The notes beneath the pieces are model-generated. The model had not been told where the DNA came from. It did no database searches and saw only the letters and a list, made by a program, of their open reading frames with translations. Shown here one piece after another: positions 48,970 to 57,126 of a stretch of DNA of 64,000 nucleotides (positions within the stretch are counted from its first letter, which is position 1; each line of letters begins with the position of its first letter). The position numbers and the translations under genes are program-made. The DNA lies in contig DAHUYQ010000014.1 of NCBI GenBank assembly GCA_027315115.1, positions 1-64,000 on the forward strand, given 5' to 3'. The stretch is from Solirubrobacterales bacterium (GTDB lineage Bacteria > Actinomycetota > Thermoleophilia > Solirubrobacterales > Solirubrobacteraceae).

Positions 48970-50889
48970 ATGAAGGCTGCTGTGAATCGCCTCCCTGTGC
49001 GTTCTGCAACTTCTCGCTCAAACCACGATCTCCTGCCAGATCAGGGCAGGTTCGCCGGCCGCGACGCCGAAGCGTTCCCCACGGTGGACACGGCGATCGC
49101 TCCGACAGGCGGCCAGGAACACGGCGCGCCCCGGCGGGTGCTGGGCCGCTACCTGCTGCTGGAGCGGCTGGGATCGGGCGGCTTCGGCGAGGTCTTCAGG
49201 GCGCACGACGAGCTGCTGCGCCGCCAGGTCGCGGTCAAGCGCATCCCCTGCGAGCCCGACGGCCTGGGCGAGCGCGCGGCGCGCGAGGCGCACGCGGCGG
49301 CAAGGCTCTCCCACCCGGCGATCGTCGCGCTGTACGAGGCCACCGAGCAGGACGACTGGTTCTACCTGACCTCGGAGCTCGTGGAAGGGCAGACGCTCGC
49401 CAGGCTGATCGCCCAGGACGCGCTGCACGACGAGCAGATCATGCTGATCGGCAGGGCGCTCTGCGACGCGCTGGGACACGCCCACAGCCGCGGCGTGATC
49501 CACCGCGACGTCAAGCCTCAGAACATCCTCGTGCCCGATGAGCCCGCCGACCGCTCGGGGGTCGCCAAGCTCACCGACTTCGGTGGCGCGCGCCTGGCTG
49601 GCGAGGAGGCGCTGACCGCGACCGGCGACGTGCTCGGCACCCTCGCCTACATGGCTCCCGAGCAGAGCGAAGGCCAGGAGGCCGGGCCGGAGGCCGACCT
49701 CTACTCGCTGGCGCTGGTCCTCTACGAGGCGCTCAGCGGCGAGAACCCGGTGCGCGCGGCGACGCCCGCCGCCACGGTGCGCCGGATCGGCAGCGACCTG
49801 CCGTCCCTGCGCCGGCTGCGCAGAGACCTGCCGCGCGAGCTGACGCAGGCGGTCGACCAGGCGCTGCTGGCATGCCCCGAAGACCGCGGCAGCCTCGCGG
49901 AGCTCGCGCAGGCCCTGGACCTCGCGCTCGGCGGGCAGGCCGGCACGAGCCTCGACGCGCACGAGCAGCCGACCGCGCTGGAGCGCCACGAGGGGGAGGA
50001 GGAGGGGGAGGAGGAGAGCGACGATCCGATTGGCAGCGCGTGGACCTCCATCGGCCCGCGGCTGCGCGAGCGCGACGAGCTTCCCGCCGAATCGCTCCGG
50101 CGCGCCGCTCCCACCCCCCGCGGTCCCGCCGCGCCCCGCGGCCCCGCCGCGCGCCGCAAGGTCTGGCTGCCCGCCCTGCCGCGGCTGGTGTGGACGGCGG
50201 CCGCCGTCGCGCTGCTCGGCTGGCAGCTCAGCGCCGGGCGGTCGGGGCTGGCCCTGCTGCTGGCGGTCGGGGCGCTGCCGCTGCTGCTGGCGATGCCGCG
50301 GCGGGCAAGCCTGGCCTGGCTCGCCCCCGCGCTGACTCCGCTGCTGGGCCTGGCCGGCCTGGCCTCGGCGTTCCCCGCGCTTGCGAGCTTCCCCTCGAGC
50401 TCCAGGACGCGGGCCTGGCTGGGAGCACTCGGATACTGGTGGCTGTGCCTGGCGCAGGTCGGCCTGGGCCAGGGCTTTGCGCCCGCCCTCTCCTTCTCCA
50501 CAGGCTTCCCGTCCGCGAATGCCGGCGCGCTCTGGAGACGCCCCGGCTGGGAGACCTCGATCGCCTCGGCCGCGCACGCGATCGGCCCGCTGCTGAGCCC
50601 CGCGATGCTCGCCGGCGCGGCCGTCTGGGCGCTCGGGGCGGTGATCGCGCCGATGCTGGTGAGGGGTGCAGGGGTCGCCCTGGACGCGCCGCTGGCCGGT
50701 CTCTGGAGCGCCGCCATGCTGGCCGGACCGGGCTTGCTGGCAGGCATTCTGATGAGCGGCTCGACCGACCCGGCGCCCCCCGCTAGCGCGATCGTGGGCG
50801 CGCTCCTGGCGGCGCTGCTGCTGCTCGCGGGCGCATTGAGCGGCGATCCTCCCTATCGTGGGTATGCCGCGGAGCCGCCACACGCTTAA
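48970..50889 (+). CDS. Serine/threonine protein kinase with a polytopic membrane C-terminus
   Basis: A 639-aa kinase. The glycine loop GSGGFGEV is near residue 70, VAVKR holds the ATP Lys near 90, the catalytic loop HRDVKPQN is near 178, DFGGARL near 203 and APEQ near 228. An acidic, Pro-rich linker follows. Residues about 380-620 form some eight hydrophobic segments rather than the single helix and sensor domain of PknB types. The start is uncertain: ATG 48970 gives a long N-terminus, GTG 49084 would put the start 20 residues before the kinase fold and leave more room for a promoter. It precedes fhaA and likely belongs to the same regulatory cluster. Confidence 0.82.
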   Translation: MKAAVNRLPVRSATSRSNHDLLPDQGRFAGRDAEAFPTVDTAIAPTGGQEHGAPRRVLGRYLLLERLGSGGFGEVFRAHDELLRRQVAVKRIPCEPDGLGERAAREAHAAARLSHPAIVALYEATEQDDWFYLTSELVEGQTLARLIAQDALHDEQIMLIGRALCDALGHAHSRGVIHRDVKPQNILVPDEPADRSGVAKLTDFGGARLAGEEALTATGDVLGTLAYMAPEQSEGQEAGPEADLYSLALVLYEALSGENPVRAATPAATVRRIGSDLPSLRRLRRDLPRELTQAVDQALLACPEDRGSLAELAQALDLALGGQAGTSLDAHEQPTALERHEGEEEGEEESDDPIGSAWTSIGPRLRERDELPAESLRRAAPTPRGPAAPRGPAARRKVWLPALPRLVWTAAAVALLGWQLSAGRSGLALLLAVGALPLLLAMPRRASLAWLAPALTPLLGLAGLASAFPALASFPSSSRTRAWLGALGYWWLCLAQVGLGQGFAPALSFSTGFPSANAGALWRRPGWETSIASAAHAIGPLLSPAMLAGAAVWALGAVIAPMLVRGAGVALDAPLAGLWSAAMLAGPGLLAGILMSGSTDPAPPASAIVGALLAALLLLAGALSGDPPYRGYAAEPPHA

Positions 50890-50934
50890 AGTGGTGTAGG
50901 CAAGGCTGCTCTGTCCGTAGCCTTACGCGGTCAC

Positions 50935-51801
50935 ATGAGCCTGCTCAGAACCCTGGAGTCGAAGATAGAAGGCCTCGTCGAGGGGACGTTCGGTCGCGTC
51001 TTCCGCTCGGAGGTGCGACCGATCGAGCTCGCGCGCAAGCTGGTGCGGGAGATGGACGAGCACCGCACCCCGTCGGTCTCGCGCGTATACGCGCCGCACG
51101 AATACGACCTGTGGCTCTCGCCCGAGGACCGCGACCACTACGAGGGCATCGAGAGCGAGGTGATCGACGAGCTCTGCGCCTACCTGCTCGAGCACGCCCG
51201 CCGTGAGCAGCTTCTGCTCGCCGCCGCGCCCGTGATCCGCCTGCACACAGATCACGAGCTGGCGCTGGGCGAATTCGGGATCCAGACGCACCCGGTGCGT
51301 CTCGACGACCACGAGCAGCAGCGCCAGGAGCCCGCGTACGACGAGCAGGGCGACTGGTCGCCGGAGCCGTTCGCGCCCGCGCCCCCGCGCGCCCCGGCCC
51401 CCGCGCCTGCGCCTGCGCCCCCCCGCGGCCGCCCCCAGCCCGAAGGGGTCGGCAACACGATGATCCAGCGGGGGCCGGCTCGTCTCGGGGCGCCGCCGGG
51501 TGGGCGGGCACCGAACAGAGACGCGGGCGCGCTGCTGCTGGTCGCAGGCAGGCGGATGGTGGTGCCGGCGGCCGGCGCGGTGATCGGCCGCAGCCGCGAA
51601 TGCGACGTCGTGCTCGACGACAGCGGCATCTCACGGCGCCATGCGCAGGTCAAGCCGCGGGCCGGTGGCTGGGCGATCGAGGACCTCGGCTCCACCAACG
51701 GCCTGCGCGTCAATGGCGCTCGCGTCCAGGGCGCCACAGAGCTGCAACCCGGCGATCGCATCGAGATGGGCTCGACGGAGATCGTCTTCGAGCTCCGGTG
51801 A
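50935..51801 (+). CDS. fhaA: FHA-domain protein FhaA-like (DUF3662 plus FHA)
   Basis: A 288-aa phosphothreonine-binding scaffold. The N-terminal DUF3662 domain (LLRTLESKIEGLVEGTFGRV, continuing RPIELARKLVREM) is joined by a Pro/Ala-rich linker to a C-terminal FHA domain with GRSRECDVVL, SRRHAQV and EDLGSTNGLRVNG. In mycobacteria FhaA binds phosphorylated MurJ-type and kinase partners. It opens the fhaA-fhaB-PP2C-pbp-pkn run; the stop overlaps the fhaB start. Confidence 0.92.
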   Translation: MSLLRTLESKIEGLVEGTFGRVFRSEVRPIELARKLVREMDEHRTPSVSRVYAPHEYDLWLSPEDRDHYEGIESEVIDELCAYLLEHARREQLLLAAAPVIRLHTDHELALGEFGIQTHPVRLDDHEQQRQEPAYDEQGDWSPEPFAPAPPRAPAPAPAPAPPRGRPQPEGVGNTMIQRGPARLGAPPGGRAPNRDAGALLLVAGRRMVVPAAGAVIGRSRECDVVLDDSGISRRHAQVKPRAGGWAIEDLGSTNGLRVNGARVQGATELQPGDRIEMGSTEIVFELR

Positions 51802-52352
51802 GCCTGCTGGCCTCCATCGAGCCGGTCTCGGTCGCGCTCAAGTACGGCTTCGTGATCGTCCTCTACCTGTTCCTGATGTGGGTCGCCCGCAGCGCGCTAA
51901 AGGACATGCGCGTCCGCGAGCTGGCCGGCGGCGATCGCATCGGCGGCGCGCGGGCCGGCGAGCGGGTGCCTCCCGCGATGGAGGCGGCGGTCGCCTCCCC
52001 CGACGCGACGGGGATGTTCTCCGCGTCGACGCTCGGTCCGGTGGACGTGCTCTCCAGGGCGCCGCGCCTGGTCGTCGAGCGCGCCCCCGGTCACCAGCCG
52101 GGGATGATCTACGACCTGGACGGCTCGGTCGTGCTCGGTCGCGGCGGAGAGGCGGAGATCCGCCTGGAGGACCCCTTCGCCTCCTCTGGGCATGCGCGCA
52201 TCTTCGAGCAGGGAGGTATCCTCGTCCTGGAGGATCTCGGCTCCACGAACGGCACCTATCTCAACGAGGAGCTGTTGGAGAGCCCGCGGCCGCTGCACCC
52301 CGGCGATCGCGTTCGGATCGGGGACTCCGAATTCACATTCGAGGTCGACTGA
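51798..52352 (+). CDS. fhaB: FHA-domain membrane protein FhaB/FipA-like
   Basis: A 184-aa protein with one N-terminal transmembrane helix (YGFVIVLYLFLMWVARSAL) and a C-terminal FHA domain (VVLGRGGEAEIRLEDPFASS, then SGHARIF and EDLGSTNGTYLN). The DMRVRE motif after the helix is typical of FhaB. It recruits phosphorylated division or kinase partners. GTG 51798 overlaps fhaA, and its stop overlaps the phosphatase start by 1 bp. Confidence 0.92.
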   Translation: MSLLASIEPVSVALKYGFVIVLYLFLMWVARSALKDMRVRELAGGDRIGGARAGERVPPAMEAAVASPDATGMFSASTLGPVDVLSRAPRLVVERAPGHQPGMIYDLDGSVVLGRGGEAEIRLEDPFASSGHARIFEQGGILVLEDLGSTNGTYLNEELLESPRPLHPGDRVRIGDSEFTFEVD

Positions 52353-53575
52353 TGCTCCGGGTGGCAGAGCACTACGCGATCACCGACACGGGCCTGCAGC
52401 GGCGCGCCAACGAGGACTCGATGCTCGCTCGCTCACCGCTGTTCGTGGTGGCGGACGGGATGGGCGGCGCGCAGGCCGGCGAGGTCGCCTCGCGGATCGC
52501 GGTGGAGACCTTCGGCGAGGACGGCCAGGACTACTCGGACCCCGAGCGGGCGCTCGCCGCGCACGCTCACGCCGCCAACGCGCGCATCCACGAGCTCTCC
52601 CACCTCGACGCCTCGCACGCGGGCATGGGCACGACCCTCTCGGCCGTCTACGTCGGCGAGCAGGACGTGACGATCGCGCATGTCGGCGACAGCCGCGTCT
52701 ACTGCCTGCGCGACGGGGAGCTGCTGAGGCTCACCGACGACCACTCGCTCGTGGACGAGCTGATCCGCCAGGGGCGCCTGACGCCCGAGGAAGCCGAGGA
52801 GCATCCGCAGCGCTCGATCATCACCCGTGCGCTCGGCCCCGAGCCCAGCGTCGAGGTCGACACGCGCTGCTTCAAAGCGCGCGCCGGCGACGTCTACCTG
52901 CTTTGCAGCGACGGGCTCACCTCGATGGTGGGCGAGCAGAGGCTCGCGGAGGTGATGCTCCGGCACGATCGCCTGCCGGAGATGGGCAAGGCGCTGATCG
53001 CGGAGGCCAACCGCGAGGGCGGCAGGGACAACATCACCGTGGTGCTGCTGCGCCTGGAGGACGTCGACCTCTCGCACGTGCCCTACGAGGTGGAGCCCCA
53101 GACGGTCGTCGGCGAGCCGCCGCGCGACGGCGCGCCCGAGACCGCCGCCTCCGCCGCGGCGCTTGCGACGCAGGCGCCGCCCGCTCCGGTGCCCAGGCGC
53201 ATGCCGCGCGCAGCGCAGGAGCCAGCCGACGACGCACGGCAGCCGAAACGCCGCCGCCGCGGCCTGCGGCGCGCGATCTTCTCCCTCACAGCCCTCACGA
53301 TCCTCAGCATGCTGATCGCCGCCGCCTACCTGGCAAGCCAGACGGTCTTCTTCGTCGGCACGGACTCGGGCGGCCTGGTGACCGTCTACCGGGGCTTGCC
53401 CTACCAGCTACCGGGCGGCATCGACCTCTACACGGTTGACTACGTCTCCGGCGTGAGCGCCTCGACGGTCACTCCGCAGCGGCGGCGCACGCTGCTCGAC
53501 CATGCGCTGCGCACCGAAGCCAACGTGAGCGCGCTCATACGCCAGCTCGAACTCGGGCAGATCAGCGGTGGGTGA
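52352..53575 (+). CDS. pstP: PP2C-family serine/threonine phosphatase (PstP-like)
   Basis: A 407-aa membrane phosphatase that opposes the kinases of the cluster. PP2C metal motifs are present: RRANEDSML, VVADGMGGAQAGE, HVGDSRVYCL, CSDGLTS and GGRDNITVV. A Pro/Ala linker leads to a transmembrane helix (about residues 308-330) and a 75-residue outer domain. In that outer part both glutamates are GAA, while the cytoplasmic part is nearly all GAG. Confidence 0.94.
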   Translation: MLRVAEHYAITDTGLQRRANEDSMLARSPLFVVADGMGGAQAGEVASRIAVETFGEDGQDYSDPERALAAHAHAANARIHELSHLDASHAGMGTTLSAVYVGEQDVTIAHVGDSRVYCLRDGELLRLTDDHSLVDELIRQGRLTPEEAEEHPQRSIITRALGPEPSVEVDTRCFKARAGDVYLLCSDGLTSMVGEQRLAEVMLRHDRLPEMGKALIAEANREGGRDNITVVLLRLEDVDLSHVPYEVEPQTVVGEPPRDGAPETAASAAALATQAPPAPVPRRMPRAAQEPADDARQPKRRRRGLRRAIFSLTALTILSMLIAAAYLASQTVFFVGTDSGGLVTVYRGLPYQLPGGIDLYTVDYVSGVSASTVTPQRRRTLLDHALRTEANVSALIRQLELGQISGG

Positions 53576-53584
53576 TCGCGCGCT

Positions 53585-55015
53585 GTGAACAAGCCGATCG
53601 TTCGCCTCTACGCGCTGGTCGCGGTGCTCTTCGCTCTGCTGGTCGCCTTCACCTCGCGCTGGACGATCTTCGAAGCGGCGTCGCTGCGTGACAACCCCAA
53701 CAACGTGCGGCGCGTCTTTGCCGAACAGCGCCTGCCGCGCGGTGAGATCCTGGCCGCGAACGGCACGGTGCTGGCCAGGAGCGTGCGCACCTCCGAAGGC
53801 GCCTTCGAGCGCCGCTACCCGCTGGGGGGGCTGTTCGTGGCGCCGGTCGGCTACTCCTTCCCGACGCTCACGAGCACCGGCATCGAGAGCTCGCAGGACG
53901 AAGCGCTGCAGGGCCAGCTCGGCGGCGGCCTGCAGCGGCTGCTCAACCAGCTCCAGGGCGTGGAACCGCGTGGTGACACGGTCCAGACCACGCTCGTGCC
54001 AGCCGCCCAGCGCGCCGCGATGTCGGCCCTGGCCGGCCGCGAAGGCGCCGTCGTGGCGATCCAGCCGAGCACGGGGGCGGTGCAGGCGCTGGCCTCCTCT
54101 CCGAGCTTCGACCCGAACCTGATGGGCACCGCGCAGGGCCGGCGGAAGGTCGGCTCGCTCTCCGGCGGCCCACAGTTCAACCGGGCCACCGAGGGCGGCT
54201 ACGCGCCCGGCTCGACGTTCAAGATCGTGACCGCGACGGCCGCGCTGGACACCGGCCTTTTCACTCCCGAATCGACGCTGGACGGGCGAAACGACCTGCC
54301 GATCTCCGGCGTGCCGCTGAAAAACGACGAAGAAGCCAGCTACGGCCGGATCACGCTCACCAAGGCGCTTGCGCAATCGGTCAACACCGTCTACGCACAG
54401 GTGGCCGAGCATGTCGGCAAGCCGACGATGGAACGCTACATGCGGCGCTTCGGCTTCGACGCGCAGCCGCGGCTGGATCTCCCCCCAGGTGAAATGACGG
54501 CCAGCGGCGAGTACTTCAACTCTCGCCTGACGCCGCCGGTCAGCGAACTGGTCGACGTCGGCCGCATGGGCATCGGCCAGGACCACATGCGCGCGACCCC
54601 GCTGCAGATGGCGCAGGTCGCCGCGGCGGTGGCCAACCACGGCACGCTGATGGTCCCGCACCTGGTGAGACGGGTGATCAACTCCGAAGGCCAGACGGTG
54701 CAAGAAGTCTCACCGAAAGTGCAGTCGGTGGTGATGAAGCCCTCCACGGCGGCCGAGGTGACCAAGATGATGGAAGCCGTAGTCAATGAAGGAACAGGCA
54801 CAACTGCCCAGATCACCGGCATCCAGGTGGCGGGCAAGACGGGCACCGCGGAAATCGTGCAAGGACAGTCGAACAACAACGCCTGGTTCATCGCCTTCGC
54901 CCCGGCCTCCAAACCGACGGTGGCGGTCGCCGCGACCGTCGCCAACGTCCCGGGCTATGGCGCCACCTACGCCGCGCCCGTGGCCAAGCAGGTGATGGAA
55001 GCACTATTGCGATGA
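53585..55015 (+). CDS. pbpA: Penicillin-binding protein (PbpA-type transpeptidase)
   Basis: A 476-aa class-B transpeptidase that cross-links peptidoglycan. A short cytoplasmic start and one transmembrane helix precede the dimerisation region; the catalytic triad motifs are GSTFK (S210, K213), SVN and GKTGTAE. In mycobacteria rodA lies between pstP and pbpA; here the gap is 9 bp, so rodA is absent from this cluster. Glutamate codons are mainly GAA. The start is GTG 53585 and the stop overlaps the pknB start. Confidence 0.93.
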   Translation: MNKPIVRLYALVAVLFALLVAFTSRWTIFEAASLRDNPNNVRRVFAEQRLPRGEILAANGTVLARSVRTSEGAFERRYPLGGLFVAPVGYSFPTLTSTGIESSQDEALQGQLGGGLQRLLNQLQGVEPRGDTVQTTLVPAAQRAAMSALAGREGAVVAIQPSTGAVQALASSPSFDPNLMGTAQGRRKVGSLSGGPQFNRATEGGYAPGSTFKIVTATAALDTGLFTPESTLDGRNDLPISGVPLKNDEEASYGRITLTKALAQSVNTVYAQVAEHVGKPTMERYMRRFGFDAQPRLDLPPGEMTASGEYFNSRLTPPVSELVDVGRMGIGQDHMRATPLQMAQVAAAVANHGTLMVPHLVRRVINSEGQTVQEVSPKVQSVVMKPSTAAEVTKMMEAVVNEGTGTTAQITGIQVAGKTGTAEIVQGQSNNNAWFIAFAPASKPTVAVAATVANVPGYGATYAAPVAKQVMEALLR

Positions 55016-57078
55016 TCGAGCCCGGCACCCTCATCGACGGCCGCTACGAGGTGCTGCAGCGCGTGGGCTCGGGCGGGATGGCCGACGTCTACCTCGCCTC
55101 CGACCAGCTTCTCGGGCGCAAGGTCGCGGTCAAGGTCCTGCATCACCGCTTCGCCGAGGACCAGGAGTTCGTCGAGCGCTTCAGGCGCGAGGCCTCCAGC
55201 GCGGCCGGCCTCTCTCACCCGAATGTGGTCTCGATCTTCGATCGCGGCGAGTGGGACGGCACCTACTACATCGCGATGGAGTACCTGCCCGGCAGGACGC
55301 TGAAGGCGATCGTGCGGCAGCGCGGGGCGCTGGAGCCGGCGGTCGCGATCGACGTCGTGGTGCAGATCCTGCGTGCCGCTCGCTTCGCTCACCGCCGCGG
55401 CGTGATCCACCGGGACATCAAGCCCCACAACGTGATCCTCGACGAAGAGGGCCGGGCGAAGGTCACCGACTTCGGCATCGCGCGCGCCGGCGCGTCGGAC
55501 ATGACCCTCACCGGCTCGATCATGGGCACCGCCCAGTACCTCTCCCCCGAGCAGGCGCAGGGACACGCGGTCAGCGAGTCCTCCGACCTCTACGCGATCG
55601 GCGTGGTCCTCTACGAGCTGCTGGTCGGCAAAGTCCCCTTCGAGGGCGAGACGGCGGTCACGATCGCTCTGCAGCACATCTCTCAGGACCCGCCGCCGCC
55701 GAGCAGCATCAATCCCGCCGTTCCACCGGAGCTGGACGCGATCGTGCTGCGGGCGCTGCGCAAGGACCCGGCGCAGCGCTACCAGTCCGCCGACGAGCTG
55801 ATCGCGGCGCTGGAGAAGCTGCGCGCCACGCTGCCGGCGCCGCGGGACGAGCACGCGCTCTCCGGCGCCGGCGCGGCGGCCGGCCTCGCGGGCGCCGGGC
55901 TGGCGCGGGATCTGGCCCAGCCGGGGCTGAGCACCCTGCGCCACGCGCGGCCTGAGACCGGTGCGAGCGGCTCCTGGCGTCCGGCCACCGGGCGCCTCGC
56001 CGCCTACAGCCCCGCCGGCCACGGCGGCGCGGCCACCGCCGCCGACGGCGCGCCAAATGGCGATCGCCGAGCCCCGCAGCAGCAGCGCGACCGCCGCAGG
56101 TGGTGGTGGATCGGGGCCGCCGCGTTGATCGCCCTCGCGGCGGCGGCCGTGCTGATCGTGCTGCTCGTTCCCCGCACCGTCACGGTGCCCAAGCTCGAAG
56201 GGCTGACCAAGCAGGTGGCGATCGCCAAGCTGCACCACCTTGGCCTGAAGGCCGACCCGAGCTCCGCCTACAGCACCAGCGTCGCGAAGGGGCTTGTTGT
56301 CACGCAGTCGCCGGCGGCGGGCGCCGACGTCAAACCGCACGCCACGGTGGGCATCACGGTCTCGCTCGGAGCAGGCAGCACCACGGTGCCCGAACTGGCG
56401 GGCCGCTCGCTGGAAGCGGCCGAGGAAAGCCTGAACAGGCTCGGCCTGCATCCCGACCCGGTCCACCGGCACAGCGAAATTGTGAAGGCCGGATTCGTGA
56501 TCTCCACCCATCCCCCCGCCGGCCAGGTCGTGCAGAAGGGCAGCACCGTGGTGGTCTACGTGTCGATGGGGCCGTCAAAGGTGAAGGTGCCCAGGGTGAT
56601 CGGCGAAACCCAGGCCACCGCCGAAGAAATCCTCAGAGAACAGGGTCTCGCGGTCACCGTCACCGAAAGCCCGCACGCGGGCACGAGCGCCGGCACGGTG
56701 TTCGCGCAGGATCCGCACGCCGGCACGCTGGTCGACAAAGGAACAGGCGTCACGATCGAGGTCGCCAAGGCAAAGGGTCCCGCGAAGGTCGTGGTGCCGA
56801 GCGTGATCGAAGACGGCCGCGAATCGGCGCTCGCCACGCTGCGCGCCGCGGGCTTCAAGCCCGAAGTGATCGAAGAGCCGGTCAGCAACCCATCGCACGT
56901 GGGCTTCGTGGTCAAGCAGGAACCGCCCGCGGGCAGCAAAGTGAGCAAAGGCAGCACGGTGACGATCTACGTCGGCGTCGAATCGAGCACCACGACCTCC
57001 TCCACCACCTCGTCCACCACCTCGTCCACCACCTCCTCCTCCACCACGACCACGAAATCGACGCAGGCCGGGGGCTAG
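55012..57078 (+). CDS. pknB: PASTA-domain serine/threonine kinase PknB-like
   Basis: A 688-aa transmembrane kinase coupling wall fragments to phosphorylation. The kinase domain has GSGGMADVY, the ATP Lys at 41, HRDIKPHN (Asp 135) and DFG (153). A juxtamembrane linker precedes one transmembrane helix (about 364-386), then four PASTA repeats (about 390-655) and a Ser/Thr-only tail. Glutamate codons change sharply along the gene: by hand count 20 GAG to 1 GAA before the membrane helix and 3 GAG to 16 GAA after it. It overlaps pbpA by 4 bp. Confidence 0.95.
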   Translation: MIEPGTLIDGRYEVLQRVGSGGMADVYLASDQLLGRKVAVKVLHHRFAEDQEFVERFRREASSAAGLSHPNVVSIFDRGEWDGTYYIAMEYLPGRTLKAIVRQRGALEPAVAIDVVVQILRAARFAHRRGVIHRDIKPHNVILDEEGRAKVTDFGIARAGASDMTLTGSIMGTAQYLSPEQAQGHAVSESSDLYAIGVVLYELLVGKVPFEGETAVTIALQHISQDPPPPSSINPAVPPELDAIVLRALRKDPAQRYQSADELIAALEKLRATLPAPRDEHALSGAGAAAGLAGAGLARDLAQPGLSTLRHARPETGASGSWRPATGRLAAYSPAGHGGAATAADGAPNGDRRAPQQQRDRRRWWWIGAAALIALAAAAVLIVLLVPRTVTVPKLEGLTKQVAIAKLHHLGLKADPSSAYSTSVAKGLVVTQSPAAGADVKPHATVGITVSLGAGSTTVPELAGRSLEAAEESLNRLGLHPDPVHRHSEIVKAGFVISTHPPAGQVVQKGSTVVVYVSMGPSKVKVPRVIGETQATAEEILREQGLAVTVTESPHAGTSAGTVFAQDPHAGTLVDKGTGVTIEVAKAKGPAKVVVPSVIEDGRESALATLRAAGFKPEVIEEPVSNPSHVGFVVKQEPPAGSKVSKGSTVTIYVGVESSTTTSSTTSSTTSSTTSSSTTTTKSTQAGG
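57001..57036 (+). repeat. 12-bp tandem repeats coding the Ser/Thr tail of PknB
   Basis: Three copies of TCCACCACCTCG (the last ending CC) encode repeated Ser-Thr-Thr-Ser at the kinase C-terminus. Copy number could vary by slippage. Confidence 0.7.
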
Positions 57079-57126
57079 ATCGCCCCGCGCCGAGCGCCCC
57101 GCGCCGGCGCCCGCCCCCGGCATCCC

